47,545 bases of DNA, taken from positions 1 through 47,545 of the forward strand of contig JAISTH010000020.1 in NCBI GenBank assembly GCA_031272715.1, given 5' to 3'. The translations under genes were made by a program, and so were the position numbers. Every line of letters starts with the position of its first letter. Position 1 is the first letter of the stretch. Positions 15,131-25,759 of the stretch are shown here, piece by piece. The notes below the pieces were generated by a model, which worked only from the letters and a program-made list of their open reading frames with translations, searched no databases and was not told the origin of the DNA. The stretch comes from Desulfovibrio sp. Its GTDB lineage: Bacteria; Desulfobacterota; Desulfovibrionia; Desulfovibrionales; Desulfovibrionaceae.

Positions 15131-17191
15131 TCATTCGTCGATGCTAAGTGGCGGAAATGGGTGCTTCAGACTCTCAAAGACATCTGGCCAATCAGGGACA
15201 TGTTCATTTAGCAGCTCTTTATAGTCAACTTTTGCTGATGGGTCAAAGAGACTTAATAATTCTCTCATTATCAGCAATGCCAGACATCTCGGATCTCTGT
15301 GAATCAAATCCGTGCTCAACGTGATGCTACGCTTTCGTTTCGAATTACTGCTCCATTGGCTTTTCAACATTTTTACGCATAACGAAATCGGTGCGAAACC
15401 TGGCACTTTCTCACATAGTTCAAGAAATTGACGACATTTGATGGCAATGCTCTGTTCGCACCATCGTGCAACGTCCGATTCGATTCGATCCAATTGTCCG
15501 GCACGAACTGGGATTTCAATCGTTCCCAGATCCGTGATGACCTTTATATCTTGTGCTTCGGCACGGATATCATCCACAATTATGTCAATGACGTACTTCT
15601 CGCCCCAGAGCCAGAAAACCATGCCATTGTAGTATACCTTCCCCACTTTGTCTTCTGATATACCTGCATCTCTGTCTGCACGGTCTCTTTGGAGCTTGTC
15701 GACAAATTTTGCCATTTTCTCGAGAAATATGCTTTTTGGCGTTCCCGAAAACGTCTTGAACTTTATGGTGCCATCGGGCATCAGCTTGATGGTTGAACTG
15801 TCATGTCTTCGCTCGTCTAATTCAACATCAATAGTGTAGTTTTCATAGGTTGTTCTGCCCGGCTCCAATAATTCAATAGGCGGCCGAGATTTCACATCCA
15901 CAATTTTTTTCCGCAGCCAAGCGATCTTATCTCTGACAAATTCCCGAACAAATCCTCTGGACGCAGTCGGGGGAATTGAGACCTCTGGAATGCCTGGCTG
16001 TATTGCTCTTAACTGGCCATCCTTCAAATTCTTTACAACGACCCTTACGTCGAAGTCGTCTACATTCATTGTATATTCGCCTTTTCCAAGATAATTTCTT
16101 GCTTTTTCAAATGCCGATTTTTTCAAGGCGACGAGATTTTGATCTGCTTTGGTATTACGGGTAAGCGTATCAAGTGTCTCGATGGATTCCAACAACTTCT
16201 CTTCGTCTGGCTTTAGAAAAAAACTATCACTTAGAACTTCACGGATAGCATCTTCCTGTTGTTCAAGGTAAACGCGAACACCCTGAAGTGTAATTGTTAA
16301 TGGCACTTTTATCATCGCAACGCCATCTGGCCTTAGGCTTAACTCGATACCCACTCGCTCGGTGGGTATAATTTCTGCAAGAAAATCCTTATAAGCTAGG
16401 ATGCAAGGCTTGATGGGTTCACTCTCAATCGGTCTTGCATCTTTGTCGGGAAATGTTTCGTCTATATATTTTTGCAGAATATGTGTATTTGCTTCTAAAA
16501 ATTTGATAACATCGGATATTCTATGTACTTTGTAAATACTTAGCAACAAATCTCCGGAAAATGAGGTATGGATAACCGGTTCGAATTCATTAGTGTAGGT
16601 GACATACACCATCAGCCCATGTGTTCGATGACCGGTTGCATCCAAATCATTTATTCTCGAACTTTCGTAGTATATCACGGCATCCGATGCTTCAGTATTT
16701 TTATTCAATTCATCTATTGATCTTCGTATTTTTTCTATATTGTCACAAAAGAAGTCAGTCACTTCCTTCCGCTCGCTTCCACCAGTGACAAACGCTTCAA
16801 CACGACCTGAAGGGGACATGTGGAAATATCTATGCTTCTTTGTGCCAAACGTTACGTGAATGGGAAGTTCATTAACGACCAGTTCAAGTTCACCTTTTTG
16901 GGGGAAATAATCGTCGGAATTTTGATCGATCGAGGTTGGGGCCTTTCTTTTCAGGTGCTTACCCTTGACTATGCCATCCCCTTTCTTGTTGTCAGATGCT
17001 CGGGCCTGGGCGCGTTTTTGCAGGAGCTCCTCGACCATCGGCTTCAGTGCCGCTACGGCGACAGGGTACGGCATATCCTTGGGGACCACTCCTTCGAGAC
17101 GCCCATTCTGCTTCTCTACGACTTGGGGCCGATTCTTGCCGTGAATGCGTATTTTTACGGCGACCCCTTGAACAGTGAAGGATGCGCTCAT
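15131..17191 (-). CDS. 686 aa modular paralog with inactive YgjP-like C-terminal domain
   Basis: A member of the array family, intact from ATG to stop. It has the conserved first module (ASFTVQGVAVKIRIHGKNRP...PMVEELLQKR), a variable linker, about five diverged modules and the YgjP-like end (YYNGMVFWLWGEKYVIDII, then SQWSSN, then MRELLSL). Compared with the HELTH site of the 182 aa protein the two His are Arg and Ser, and the third ligand is Ala, while the Glu is kept. It should not bind catalytic zinc in the normal way. The start has a good ribosome site (AAGGAGA) in the leader shared by the array. Its body is well diverged from the other copies, which argues that it has been kept as a working gene. 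Confidence 0.75.
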   Translation of the reverse strand: MSASFTVQGVAVKIRIHGKNRPQVVEKQNGRLEGVVPKDMPYPVAVAALKPMVEELLQKRAQARASDNKKGDGIVKGKHLKRKAPTSIDQNSDDYFPQKGELELVVNELPIHVTFGTKKHRYFHMSPSGRVEAFVTGGSERKEVTDFFCDNIEKIRRSIDELNKNTEASDAVIYYESSRINDLDATGHRTHGLMVYVTYTNEFEPVIHTSFSGDLLLSIYKVHRISDVIKFLEANTHILQKYIDETFPDKDARPIESEPIKPCILAYKDFLAEIIPTERVGIELSLRPDGVAMIKVPLTITLQGVRVYLEQQEDAIREVLSDSFFLKPDEEKLLESIETLDTLTRNTKADQNLVALKKSAFEKARNYLGKGEYTMNVDDFDVRVVVKNLKDGQLRAIQPGIPEVSIPPTASRGFVREFVRDKIAWLRKKIVDVKSRPPIELLEPGRTTYENYTIDVELDERRHDSSTIKLMPDGTIKFKTFSGTPKSIFLEKMAKFVDKLQRDRADRDAGISEDKVGKVYYNGMVFWLWGEKYVIDIIVDDIRAEAQDIKVITDLGTIEIPVRAGQLDRIESDVARWCEQSIAIKCRQFLELCEKVPGFAPISLCVKMLKSQWSSNSKRKRSITLSTDLIHRDPRCLALLIMRELLSLFDPSAKVDYKELLNEHVPDWPDVFESLKHPFPPLSIDE

Positions 17192-17347
17192 GCTTTGTAA
17201 ACTCTCCTTGCGGGCTGCATGACATCCGCCCTAGGGCGAAGATTGTAGATTCTTTGGTGATTATATGGCCAGACAAATGACATTGATGTAGTATATCAAT
17301 TATGAATCGTATTTCTTTTCACGCTGACGACGAATGTGTATACTCCT

Positions 17348-19417
17348 TCAGCAGCCTGTGTCCGGCGGTGGAAAGGGACGACTCAAACTTTCTAGAATTT
17401 TGCGCCATTCAGGTATATGTTGATTCAAAAGTTCATCGTAGCTCGCGGCATTTGGTGTTTCAGAGAGATTCATTAATTCGCGAGCGATGAGAAATTCCAG
17501 ACACCTTGCATCTCTATGAATCAGATCCGGGCTCACTGTGACGCGATGTTGCTGTTCCGAGCAACTACTCCATTTTGTTTTCATCATCCTTACGTGTAAC
17601 GAAACCGATGCAATACCTAGATTCTTCTCCCACTCATCAAGATATTGACGCCCTCTGATGGCAATGCACTGCTCGCTCCACCGTGTAACGTACCATGCAA
17701 GTTGATCAAATAAGCGTCCAGTATGGACTGGAATTTCAATCGTCTTCTGATCCTTATTGACTTTTACATCATGGGCATCTGCACGGAGGTTATCTTCGAC
17801 CGCATTAAGAATATATTTTTCACCCCAGAGCCAAAAGTCCATACCGTTGCTATATACCTTACCCTGTTTATCACGAGATATACCTGCCTCAGTGTCAGCG
17901 AGTTTCTTTTGAAGGCGATCGATAAATCCAGCCATCAACTCATTAAACGTTTCACGTGTCATTCCGGGTGCCACCTTGAAAACTATGACGCCATCGTGTC
18001 TCTTTTGAATGCTGGCTTTTCTACTTCTTCGGGCATCGAATTCAACGTCCACAGTGTAGCCCTGATAGGTCGTCCTGCCTGGTTTCAAGAATTCTTTATC
18101 TTGCTTGGACTTCACTTCTTCGATCGCATGTCGCAGCCAAGCAATATTTTCTTGAATGAACCCTAAGACATCGCTCTTACGTGTATTTGGGGGCACAATC
18201 ATCAATGGAGTTCCGGGTGATACCACTCTTAAGCACTGTTTAGAAATATTATCAACAATGACATTCACTTTGATGCCATCAACTACTTCTCTATATTCGC
18301 CAAGGCCTACATACTTCATTGCACGCTCTATAGCTGAATCTTCAATAGGACTATTTTTATCGATATCTTGGTTACAATTAATGGTGTCGATTGTTTCAAT
18401 TGGCGCTTGCAACTCTTGCTCTGTCGGTTCAAGGAAATACCTATCCTCAAGCATGCTTTGCATTTTGTATTTGCATTCCTCAAGGAAATAACAAAAGTCG
18501 CTTATCGTAAACATTACTGGGACCTTGGTAAATATTATACCATCCGTCCTAGCTCCATAGTCAACGCTTAGGCCATGTTGAACAGGTATAATTTTTATGA
18601 GAAAGTCCTGATAAGCGAGTAAACAAGCTTTAATGGATCTATTTTTAAACTCACTTGAATTTCGACTAATCTTTGCCTCATTGATTTTATCTTTCACTAG
18701 GTGCATATGTCGTTTTAAAATATTAATAATGTCATGTGTTCTCAAATTTTCGTTAACGCCGAGCACTACATCACCGCCAAATGATACCTGAAGAGAGACC
18801 TTGTGATCATTAATAAATTTGACATAAACTTTCAATCCATATGTGCGATACTCTTCATTTGCGTCAGCATATTGTGTATTTGAGCCGTCATCGAATATTA
18901 TCACCTCAGAAATATCTTCTAGGTAACTCAATTCATCAATTGATTTTCGAACTCTCACAATGTTGTTCTGGACAAAATCTACCACATCGTCTCTACTGCT
19001 TCCACTAGGGACAACTGTCTCAACGCGACCCGAGGGACATATGCGCAGGAATCTATACTTTCTGGAAACAAATGTGACGTGGACGGGAAGACCGTCAATA
19101 TTCAGTTCGAGTTCACCTTTGGCTGACGGAAAGTAGTCGCTGGGGCCCCTTTCTTTTGTGGATAGGGGACTATTCGATACATGTCTGCCTCGGGAAGTTT
19201 CGCCGATCGTTGTGCGATCAGGCGATGCGGGTTGGGGGCGCTTGCGCAGCAACTCCTCGACCATCGGCCTCAAGGCCGCCATGGCGATAGGGTACGGCAT
19301 GCCCTTGGGAACCACTCCTTCGATACGCCCACTCGGCTTCTCGATGACGTGGGGACGCTTGCTGCCGTGCACACGAATCCTGACGGCGATCCCTTGAACG
19401 GTGAATGATGCGCTCAT
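17348..19417 (-). CDS. 689 aa modular paralog with inactive YgjP-like C-terminal domain
   Basis: A member of the array family, intact. Modules can be placed at about 3-60, 102-160, 171-250, 261-325, 374-437, 447-505 and 518-585, followed by the peptidase-like domain at 590-685. Each module has the pattern hydrophobic strand, PxG turn, VPP or VPSG, and a helix ending near W/I. The catalytic site reads RELMN (646-650): both HExxH histidines are replaced and the third ligand is Asn, with Glu kept; WSSC (616-619) stands for the family's WGSC. From about residue 448 to the end it is nearly identical to the broken copy at 19575-21640, whereas the front parts differ. That is best explained by recent duplication or gene conversion. 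No secretion signal. Function unknown. Confidence 0.78.
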   Translation of the reverse strand: MSASFTVQGIAVRIRVHGSKRPHVIEKPSGRIEGVVPKGMPYPIAMAALRPMVEELLRKRPQPASPDRTTIGETSRGRHVSNSPLSTKERGPSDYFPSAKGELELNIDGLPVHVTFVSRKYRFLRICPSGRVETVVPSGSSRDDVVDFVQNNIVRVRKSIDELSYLEDISEVIIFDDGSNTQYADANEEYRTYGLKVYVKFINDHKVSLQVSFGGDVVLGVNENLRTHDIINILKRHMHLVKDKINEAKISRNSSEFKNRSIKACLLAYQDFLIKIIPVQHGLSVDYGARTDGIIFTKVPVMFTISDFCYFLEECKYKMQSMLEDRYFLEPTEQELQAPIETIDTINCNQDIDKNSPIEDSAIERAMKYVGLGEYREVVDGIKVNVIVDNISKQCLRVVSPGTPLMIVPPNTRKSDVLGFIQENIAWLRHAIEEVKSKQDKEFLKPGRTTYQGYTVDVEFDARRSRKASIQKRHDGVIVFKVAPGMTRETFNELMAGFIDRLQKKLADTEAGISRDKQGKVYSNGMDFWLWGEKYILNAVEDNLRADAHDVKVNKDQKTIEIPVHTGRLFDQLAWYVTRWSEQCIAIRGRQYLDEWEKNLGIASVSLHVRMMKTKWSSCSEQQHRVTVSPDLIHRDARCLEFLIARELMNLSETPNAASYDELLNQHIPEWRKILESLSRPFPPPDTGC

Positions 19418-19574
19418 GTCGAGGACACTTTCCTTGCTAGTCGCATACCATGATTCCTAGAGCGGGAATGGGAATTTCGTTGGTGATTATATGGGCAGAC
19501 AAATATCTGTGACACAGAACATCTAACATCTATCGCATTTCTTTTCATGTCAAGCGACAAGTGCGTATACTCCT

Positions 19575-21640
19575 TCAGCAGCCTATGTCCGGCGGTGGAA
19601 AGGGACGGCTCAAACTTTCTAGAATTTTGCGCCATTCAGGTATATGTTGATTCAAAAGCTCATCGTAACTTGCGGCATTTGGTGTTTCAGAGAGATTCAT
19701 TAACTCGCGAGCGATGAGAAATTCCAGACACCTTGCATCTCTATGAATCAGATCCGGGCTCACTGTGATGCGATGTTGTTGTTCCGAGCAACTACTCCAT
19801 TTTGTTTTCATCATCCTTACGTGTAACGAAACCGATGCAATGCCAAGACTCTTCTCCCACTCATCAAGATATTGACGCCCTCTGATGGCAATGCACTGCT
19901 CACTCCACCGTGTAACGTACCATGCAAGTTGATTCAATAAGTGTCCAGTATGGACTGGAATTTCAATCGTCTTCTGATCCTTATTGACTTTTACATCATG
20001 GGCATCTGCACGGAGGTTATCTTCGACCGCATTAAGAATATATTTCTCACCCCAGAGCCAAAAGTCCATACCGTTGCTATATATCTTACCCTGTTTATCA
20101 CGGGATATACCTGCCTCAGTGTCAGCGAGTTTCTTTTGAAGGCGATCGATATATCCCGCCATCAGCCCATTAAACGTTTCCAATGATACTCCCGGAGCTA
20201 CCTTGAATTCTATGACGCCATCGCGCAGCATTTGAATGCTGACGCTTTTACGTCTTCGGGCATCGAATTCAACGTCTACAGTATACCCGTCATAGGTCGT
20301 TCTGCCAGGCTTCAATAACTCTATACTTTGCATAGACTTCACTTCTTCCATCCTGTCTCGCAGCCAATCAATGTTTTTTCTGATGAACTCCAGCGCATCA
20401 GATTTACATGTATTTGGAGGAACTTCCATCAGTGGAGAGCCGGGCGGTATTACTTTCAAGTTCAATGTAGGTGCTTTTCTAACAACTATACTCACATTAA
20501 CACCGTCCACTTCTTCAGTGTATTCGCCCTTGCCAACATATTTCATTGCTCTATCCAAGATTGACTTGTCTATTGCATTATTGTGATTGACATCCTGGTC
20601 ACGAGTGATGGTGTCGATTGTTTGAATGGAAGAAAACAGTTTCTGATCATTAGGCTTTAGGAAATATCTATCCTCAAGAATCATTTTCATTTTTGCTTTA
20701 CAATCATTTAGAAAGTTGTAAAATTCATCAATTGTGTACATTTCTGGCACGTTAGTGATTATTAAACCATCAGGCCTGACATCATACACAATACTAAGGC
20801 CTTGTGGGACGGATATAATCTCTATGAGAAGTTCTTCATACGCAAACACACACGATTTCAATAATCTATCGTTCAACCCTCTTGAGTTTTGCATGGCTTT
20901 CGCCTCAACAATTTTTTTTGCACTAAATCGAAATTCTGTTTTAAAAAATATGCAATATCTCGTGCTTCCAAGCAATTATTAATGCCTAATATAACGTCAC
21001 CGCCATATGACACTTGGAGAGAAATGTCTTGTCCATTTATATATTTTATATACAGTTTTAGTCCACGTGCGCCAGCTTCGTTAGTTGCGCAAATATTTTG
21101 TCTATTTGTGCCATCGTCGTATATCATCACCTCAGAAATATCACCAATGCGGCCCACTTCATCAATCGATTTATGGACCCTGTCGATATTGTTCTGGAGA
21201 AAATCCAACACATCATTTCGCCTGCTTCCAGTAGGGACAACAGCCTCTACGCGACCAGAAAGAGATATATGAATGTATCTATTCTTCATCGGGGCAAACG
21301 TGACGTGTATGGGAATATCATCTATATTAAATACAAGTTTACCCATCGCTGGAAAACAGTCATTGGAATCGCTATCTTTTGAGGATGGAGAACTTTTCTT
21401 CGGATGCCTATCCTTGGTCGTTTCGTGAGCTTGAGTAGTGTCAGGGGCTGTGACTTCCAGACGCTTGCGCAGGAACTCCTCGACCATCGGCTTCAAAATC
21501 GCAACGGCGACAGGATACGGCATGCCTTTGGGAACCACTCCTTCGAGACGTCCATTGGGCTTCTCGATGACGCGGGGACGATTTTAGCCATGCACACGTA
21601 TCTTGACGGCCATCCCTTGGACGGTGAAGGATGCGCTCAT
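19575..21640 (-). pseudogene. modular paralog, broken by a stop codon and a frameshift
   Basis: A full-length copy of the array gene with two lesions. Codon 19, Lys in the other copies (HGKKRP), is TAA at 21586-21584. Further on, the frame breaks at a run of eight A (plus-strand T8 at 20912-20919); a run of nine would restore it, joining DLVQKK to KIVEAKAMQNSRG. The C-terminal half is open and almost identical to that of the copy at 17348-19417, including the RELMN site and the PFPPPDIGC end. A GTG at 21538 could restart translation after the stop, giving a 221 aa fragment. Slippage at the A-run could switch the frame, but the stop codon makes loss of function more likely. Confidence 0.82.
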
Positions 21641-21741
21641 GTCGGGAACAGTCTCCTTGCGGATTGCTTCGTATTGATCTCTAGGGAAGGATTTGGGCTT
21701 CGGCGTGATTCTGGATGTTGCGTCATCCGACAGTTACCCTG

Positions 21742-23802
21742 TCAAATTCCTATGTCCGCGGGCGGGAAAGGTTGCTCCAGGCCATCTTTGATTTTGAGCC
21801 AATCAGAATCAATTTGAATGTTAATTGCAGCGTAATTAGGAGACTCAGAAGCTTCTGGAAGATCACGCAATTCACTTGCAATAAAATATTCCAGGCACAT
21901 CGGATCCCGGTGAACCAGATCAGTGTTTACCGTGATGCGGCGATGCATTTCTGCGTAACTGCACCATTTCGTTTTCATCTGCCTGACATGTAACGAAACC
22001 GATGTAATGCCAAGTTCTTTACTCCATTTATCAAGATATTGACGCCCCCTGATGGCAATGCACTGTTCCATCCATTCCGTGACGTACCATGCAAGTTGAC
22101 GCAAGTGGCCTGTACAGACCGGGATTTCAATAGCCTTTCGGTCTTTGTCGACTTTTACGTCACGCACATTTGCTCTGAAGTCATCTTCGACTACGTTAAG
22201 GACGTACTTTTCTCCCCAAAGCCAGAAGTTCATACCATTGCGGTATATATTTCCATCCTTATCAAGAGATATTTCCCCTTCACAATCAGCCTCTACCTCT
22301 TGAAGATTCCTCACAAAGTTTGCAATTCCCTTGAGAAACACCTTTTGGGGTGTCTTTGGAGGTGCTTTGAATAATATGCTACCGTCAGTCAACATTTCCA
22401 TGGTGCAACTTTTACGTCTTCTGCCGTCGAATTCAACCACTACAGTGTATCCCTCGTAGGTCGTCCTGCCGGGCTTCAAAAATTCTAGAGGTGGCCGCGA
22501 TTTCATTTCTTCCAATGCTTGCTGCAGCCAAGAGAAATTTTCTCTAACGTAATTTAGGACATTCGGCTTACGTGAATGCGGAGGGACGTCCACCACAGGG
22601 ATGCCAGATAGATCTACTCTCAACTGTCCTACTTTTACATTGCTCACGACAACTTTCACTTCAATGCCATCCACATCTAACGTATATTCACCCTTGCCAA
22701 GATATTTTTTTGCTCTTTCAAATGCCGCCGCTTTTACATAAGGACTCTGACTGGCATCTACATTACGAGCAAGTGTGTCAACTGTTTCAAGGGAGGCTAA
22801 CAACTCCTTTTCATTGGGTTTATAGAAGTAGGTAATCCCAAGCAATTTTCGTAGTTCGTCTTCTCTTTTGTCAAAATATTCAACAAACTCTTTAATCGTA
22901 TGCGAGAATGGCACACGAAATTTTATTACACCATCTGATCTTATGTCTGATTCTGTAAAAAGACCATGCCGAAGATGTGTAACCTCGACAAGAAAATCCT
23001 TGTAGGCAAGTATGCACGGTCTGACTAATTCATTATTCTTTAGTTTTACCTTTAAGTCAGCATATCTATCATTTATTTCAAATTTTAGCGATGGCATATC
23101 TTGTTTCACTATAGAAATGATTTCTGATATTTTTGTGTTTGCATTCGCTTCTACTCTGATTTCACCTTGATTTGATAATGCAACGATAGTGTCCCCTTTA
23201 TTTGAATACTTAACATATACTAGCACACCTGAGATACAATCGATATTCCTTATACCACTGCTAATTGTATTCGAGTTATCGTAATATATTATTGTATCAG
23301 AGATGTCAATATTCCTTAAATCTTCAATCAATCCTTGAATCCTTTCGATATTTCCCACGAAAAAGTCTAGTACATCCTTTCGTCTGCTTCCACCGGTGAC
23401 ATGGGCTTCGACCCGGCCTGTGGAACGAATGCGTAGGTATGTAAATGGCTCTGATGTAAATGTTACGTGTATTGGTATGTCCTTGATATTCAACTCAAGT
23501 TCGCCGCTGGCTGGGAAATAGTCGCCGGGATCTCGAACTGTCGAAGAAGAAGAGTTTTCCATTTGATGTCTGTCGCTGGCCGTTTCACTTGCCATTACGC
23601 TATCAGGCACCGTTGGTTGGACGCGCTTGCGCAGGAACTCTTCGACCATCGGCTTCAAAATCGCAACGGCGACAGGATACGGCATGCCTTTGGGAACCAC
23701 TCCTTCAAGACGTCCATTTGCCTTCTCGATGACGTGGGGGCGTTTTTTGCCGTGCACACGTATCTTGACGGCCATGCCTTGGATGGTGAAGGATGCGCTC
23801 AT
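21742..23802 (-). CDS. 686 aa modular paralog with inactive YgjP-like C-terminal domain
   Basis: A member of the array family, intact. It begins with ASFTIQGMAVKIRVHGKKRP and has the same module order as its neighbours, with clear module starts at YTLDVDGIEVKVVV and GRTTYEGYTVVVEFDGRRRKS. The end carries YRNGMNFWLWGEKYVLNVVEDD, then TKWCSY in place of WGSC, then SELRD in place of HELTH. Thus both His are lost (Ser and Asp), the third ligand is Glu, and the catalytic Glu is kept. The tail is PFPPADIGI. The leader is the conserved array leader with an AAGGAGA-like ribosome site. The middle modules differ strongly from the other copies. Function unknown. Confidence 0.76.
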   Translation of the reverse strand: MSASFTIQGMAVKIRVHGKKRPHVIEKANGRLEGVVPKGMPYPVAVAILKPMVEEFLRKRVQPTVPDSVMASETASDRHQMENSSSSTVRDPGDYFPASGELELNIKDIPIHVTFTSEPFTYLRIRSTGRVEAHVTGGSRRKDVLDFFVGNIERIQGLIEDLRNIDISDTIIYYDNSNTISSGIRNIDCISGVLVYVKYSNKGDTIVALSNQGEIRVEANANTKISEIISIVKQDMPSLKFEINDRYADLKVKLKNNELVRPCILAYKDFLVEVTHLRHGLFTESDIRSDGVIKFRVPFSHTIKEFVEYFDKREDELRKLLGITYFYKPNEKELLASLETVDTLARNVDASQSPYVKAAAFERAKKYLGKGEYTLDVDGIEVKVVVSNVKVGQLRVDLSGIPVVDVPPHSRKPNVLNYVRENFSWLQQALEEMKSRPPLEFLKPGRTTYEGYTVVVEFDGRRRKSCTMEMLTDGSILFKAPPKTPQKVFLKGIANFVRNLQEVEADCEGEISLDKDGNIYRNGMNFWLWGEKYVLNVVEDDFRANVRDVKVDKDRKAIEIPVCTGHLRQLAWYVTEWMEQCIAIRGRQYLDKWSKELGITSVSLHVRQMKTKWCSYAEMHRRITVNTDLVHRDPMCLEYFIASELRDLPEASESPNYAAINIQIDSDWLKIKDGLEQPFPPADIGI

Positions 23803-23989
23803 GTCGGGAACACTCTCTTTGCGGGTTGCATCGTACTGATCTCAAGGCGGGGTTGTCGGTGTGATTCGGGATGTTGCAGAATCCATCCTATTGAACTGAA
23901 ACTATGAATAATCGACGTCATGTCGCTTTATGCTATATGACGTACACGACAAACAGTGGAATTTAGACTTGATGTGATTTCGATGGTCT

Positions 23990-25470
23990 TGAACAAATTA
24001 TTCATTTGATTTTCATCAGTCTGATGCATAACGATATCGTGCAATACCAAGCACCTTTCCCACTTATCTGATGGCAATGTACTCCTCATTTCACCGTTGG
24101 CGCACCTGGGTTTGGTGTATAAACATTTCTGCTGGATTTCAACAGTTCTACCGGTCGCGGTGCCTGCATTTTCTATCTTTCGGCCTCACAAATGTAAAAT
24201 TTTTCTCATGTAATCAAGAATAAATGATTTTGGCGTATACGGGGGAACGGATATCTCAAAATTGTTGCGTGACTCCTCTTTCAGATAACATTTAGAGACA
24301 TTCTCTACGATAATCTTTACATCTAAACCGTCGATGTCCATTGCGTATTCGCCCTTGCCGATGTATTTCATTGCTCGTTCTAAGACTGACTTGTCAATGA
24401 CATGATCCTTAATGGTTTCTGGAACGGAAGTAAGGGCCTCGGGTGTTCTAATGGAGGCCAATAACTTTTGCTCATTTGGCTTAAGGAAAAATCTGTCCAA
24501 GAGAAGATTTAGCATATTGTCTTCACAATTCTCAAGAAATTCAGAAATTCTTTCAGACGCATATCTTATTGGCACGGAGGCCTGTATTATACCATCAGGT
24601 CTTGAGTTATAACTTATACCTTCACCTTGTTTGACAGGAATAATTTCTACAAGAAAATCCTTATAGGCAATTAGGCAAGGCTTGATTGATTCACTACCTG
24701 TTCCCTCTTCATTTGGATTAGTGTATAGCATATCTATTTGTTTTTGCACGTATCTTATCTCAAGTTTTAATGTTTTGACGATATCGGGTATTTTAATGTT
24801 TTTGCCAACCTGAAATAAGATAACGCCATCATTTCTCGCCTTAAAAAAACCATCTTCAGCATAAATGTCATCGTATTGCAGATGTACCAAAACTCCATAT
24901 GCGCGAAAACAATCATTCGTATTAGCACTAACTTTAATTGAATTATCGTAGAGAATTACTATTTCCGAGATGTAGCTGTATTTCCTCATTTCAATGATGG
25001 AGCCCAGAATTCGGTCTTTATTATTTGCAAAGAAATCTAGTGCTTCCTTTCGGCTGCTTCCACCAGTGATAATGGCTTTTACCTTACCGGAAGACTTTAT
25101 TCGCAAACATTTACGCCGCTTTGCGACTAATTTGACGTGTATGGGAATTCCATCAAAATCTAAGATGTATTCACCGCTATCAGGGAGACAGTCGTTGACG
25201 TCAATATCCCTAGAGGCAAAGGAATTTTTCGCTGGCCCCTTATCCTTGACAATTTCGCCATATGCTGTGTCGCCATCAGCTGAAAGTTGAGCCCGTTTGC
25301 TCAAGAATTCCTCGACTATAGGCTTCAGTCGGGCTATGGCGACAGGGTACGGCATGCCTTCGGGAACCACTCCTTCAAGATGGCCATTCGGCATCTCGAT
25401 GACATGGGGCCTGCTGTTGCCATGCATACATACTGACGGTGATCCCCTGAACGATTAAAGATTCGCTCAT
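23990..25470 (-). pseudogene. modular paralog, frameshifted at the start and decayed at the 3' end
   Basis: The start ATG at 25470 is followed by SESLIVQGITVS, then about two bases are missing compared with the other copies near 25420-25435. The main frame is entered only at HGNSRPHVIEMPNGHLEG. From there 413 codons are open, covering the first module through the fifth. After IRKILHL the frame ends at 24186. DNA from there to about 23990 still resembles the peptidase-domain coding region of the other copies (for example the stretch that elsewhere encodes IAIRGRQYLDEWEK and KTKWSS) but is full of stops and gaps. The unit is about 500 bases shorter than its neighbours. Confidence 0.78.
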
Positions 25471-25759
25471 GTTGAAGACACTCTCTTTTGGGGCAAGCAC
25501 TATGGGATTAAGGACAAGAATCAGGCCGCTTTAATGGTTCAGGATGTTGCGAAATTCACACCATTATACTAAAATTAAACAAAATCCAGCAGCTTTACTG
25601 CTTAAGTCATTGACGCCAAGTACGGCGACCGATTGAATTCGGATCCAATTTGATTCCAGAGATCTGCAACATATGGGGAGTCGAATTGACTCTATTACTC
25701 CGGATCATATATGGAATACTTCTTTTGCCGTATACTGCACGACAGGTATTGATATTCTC

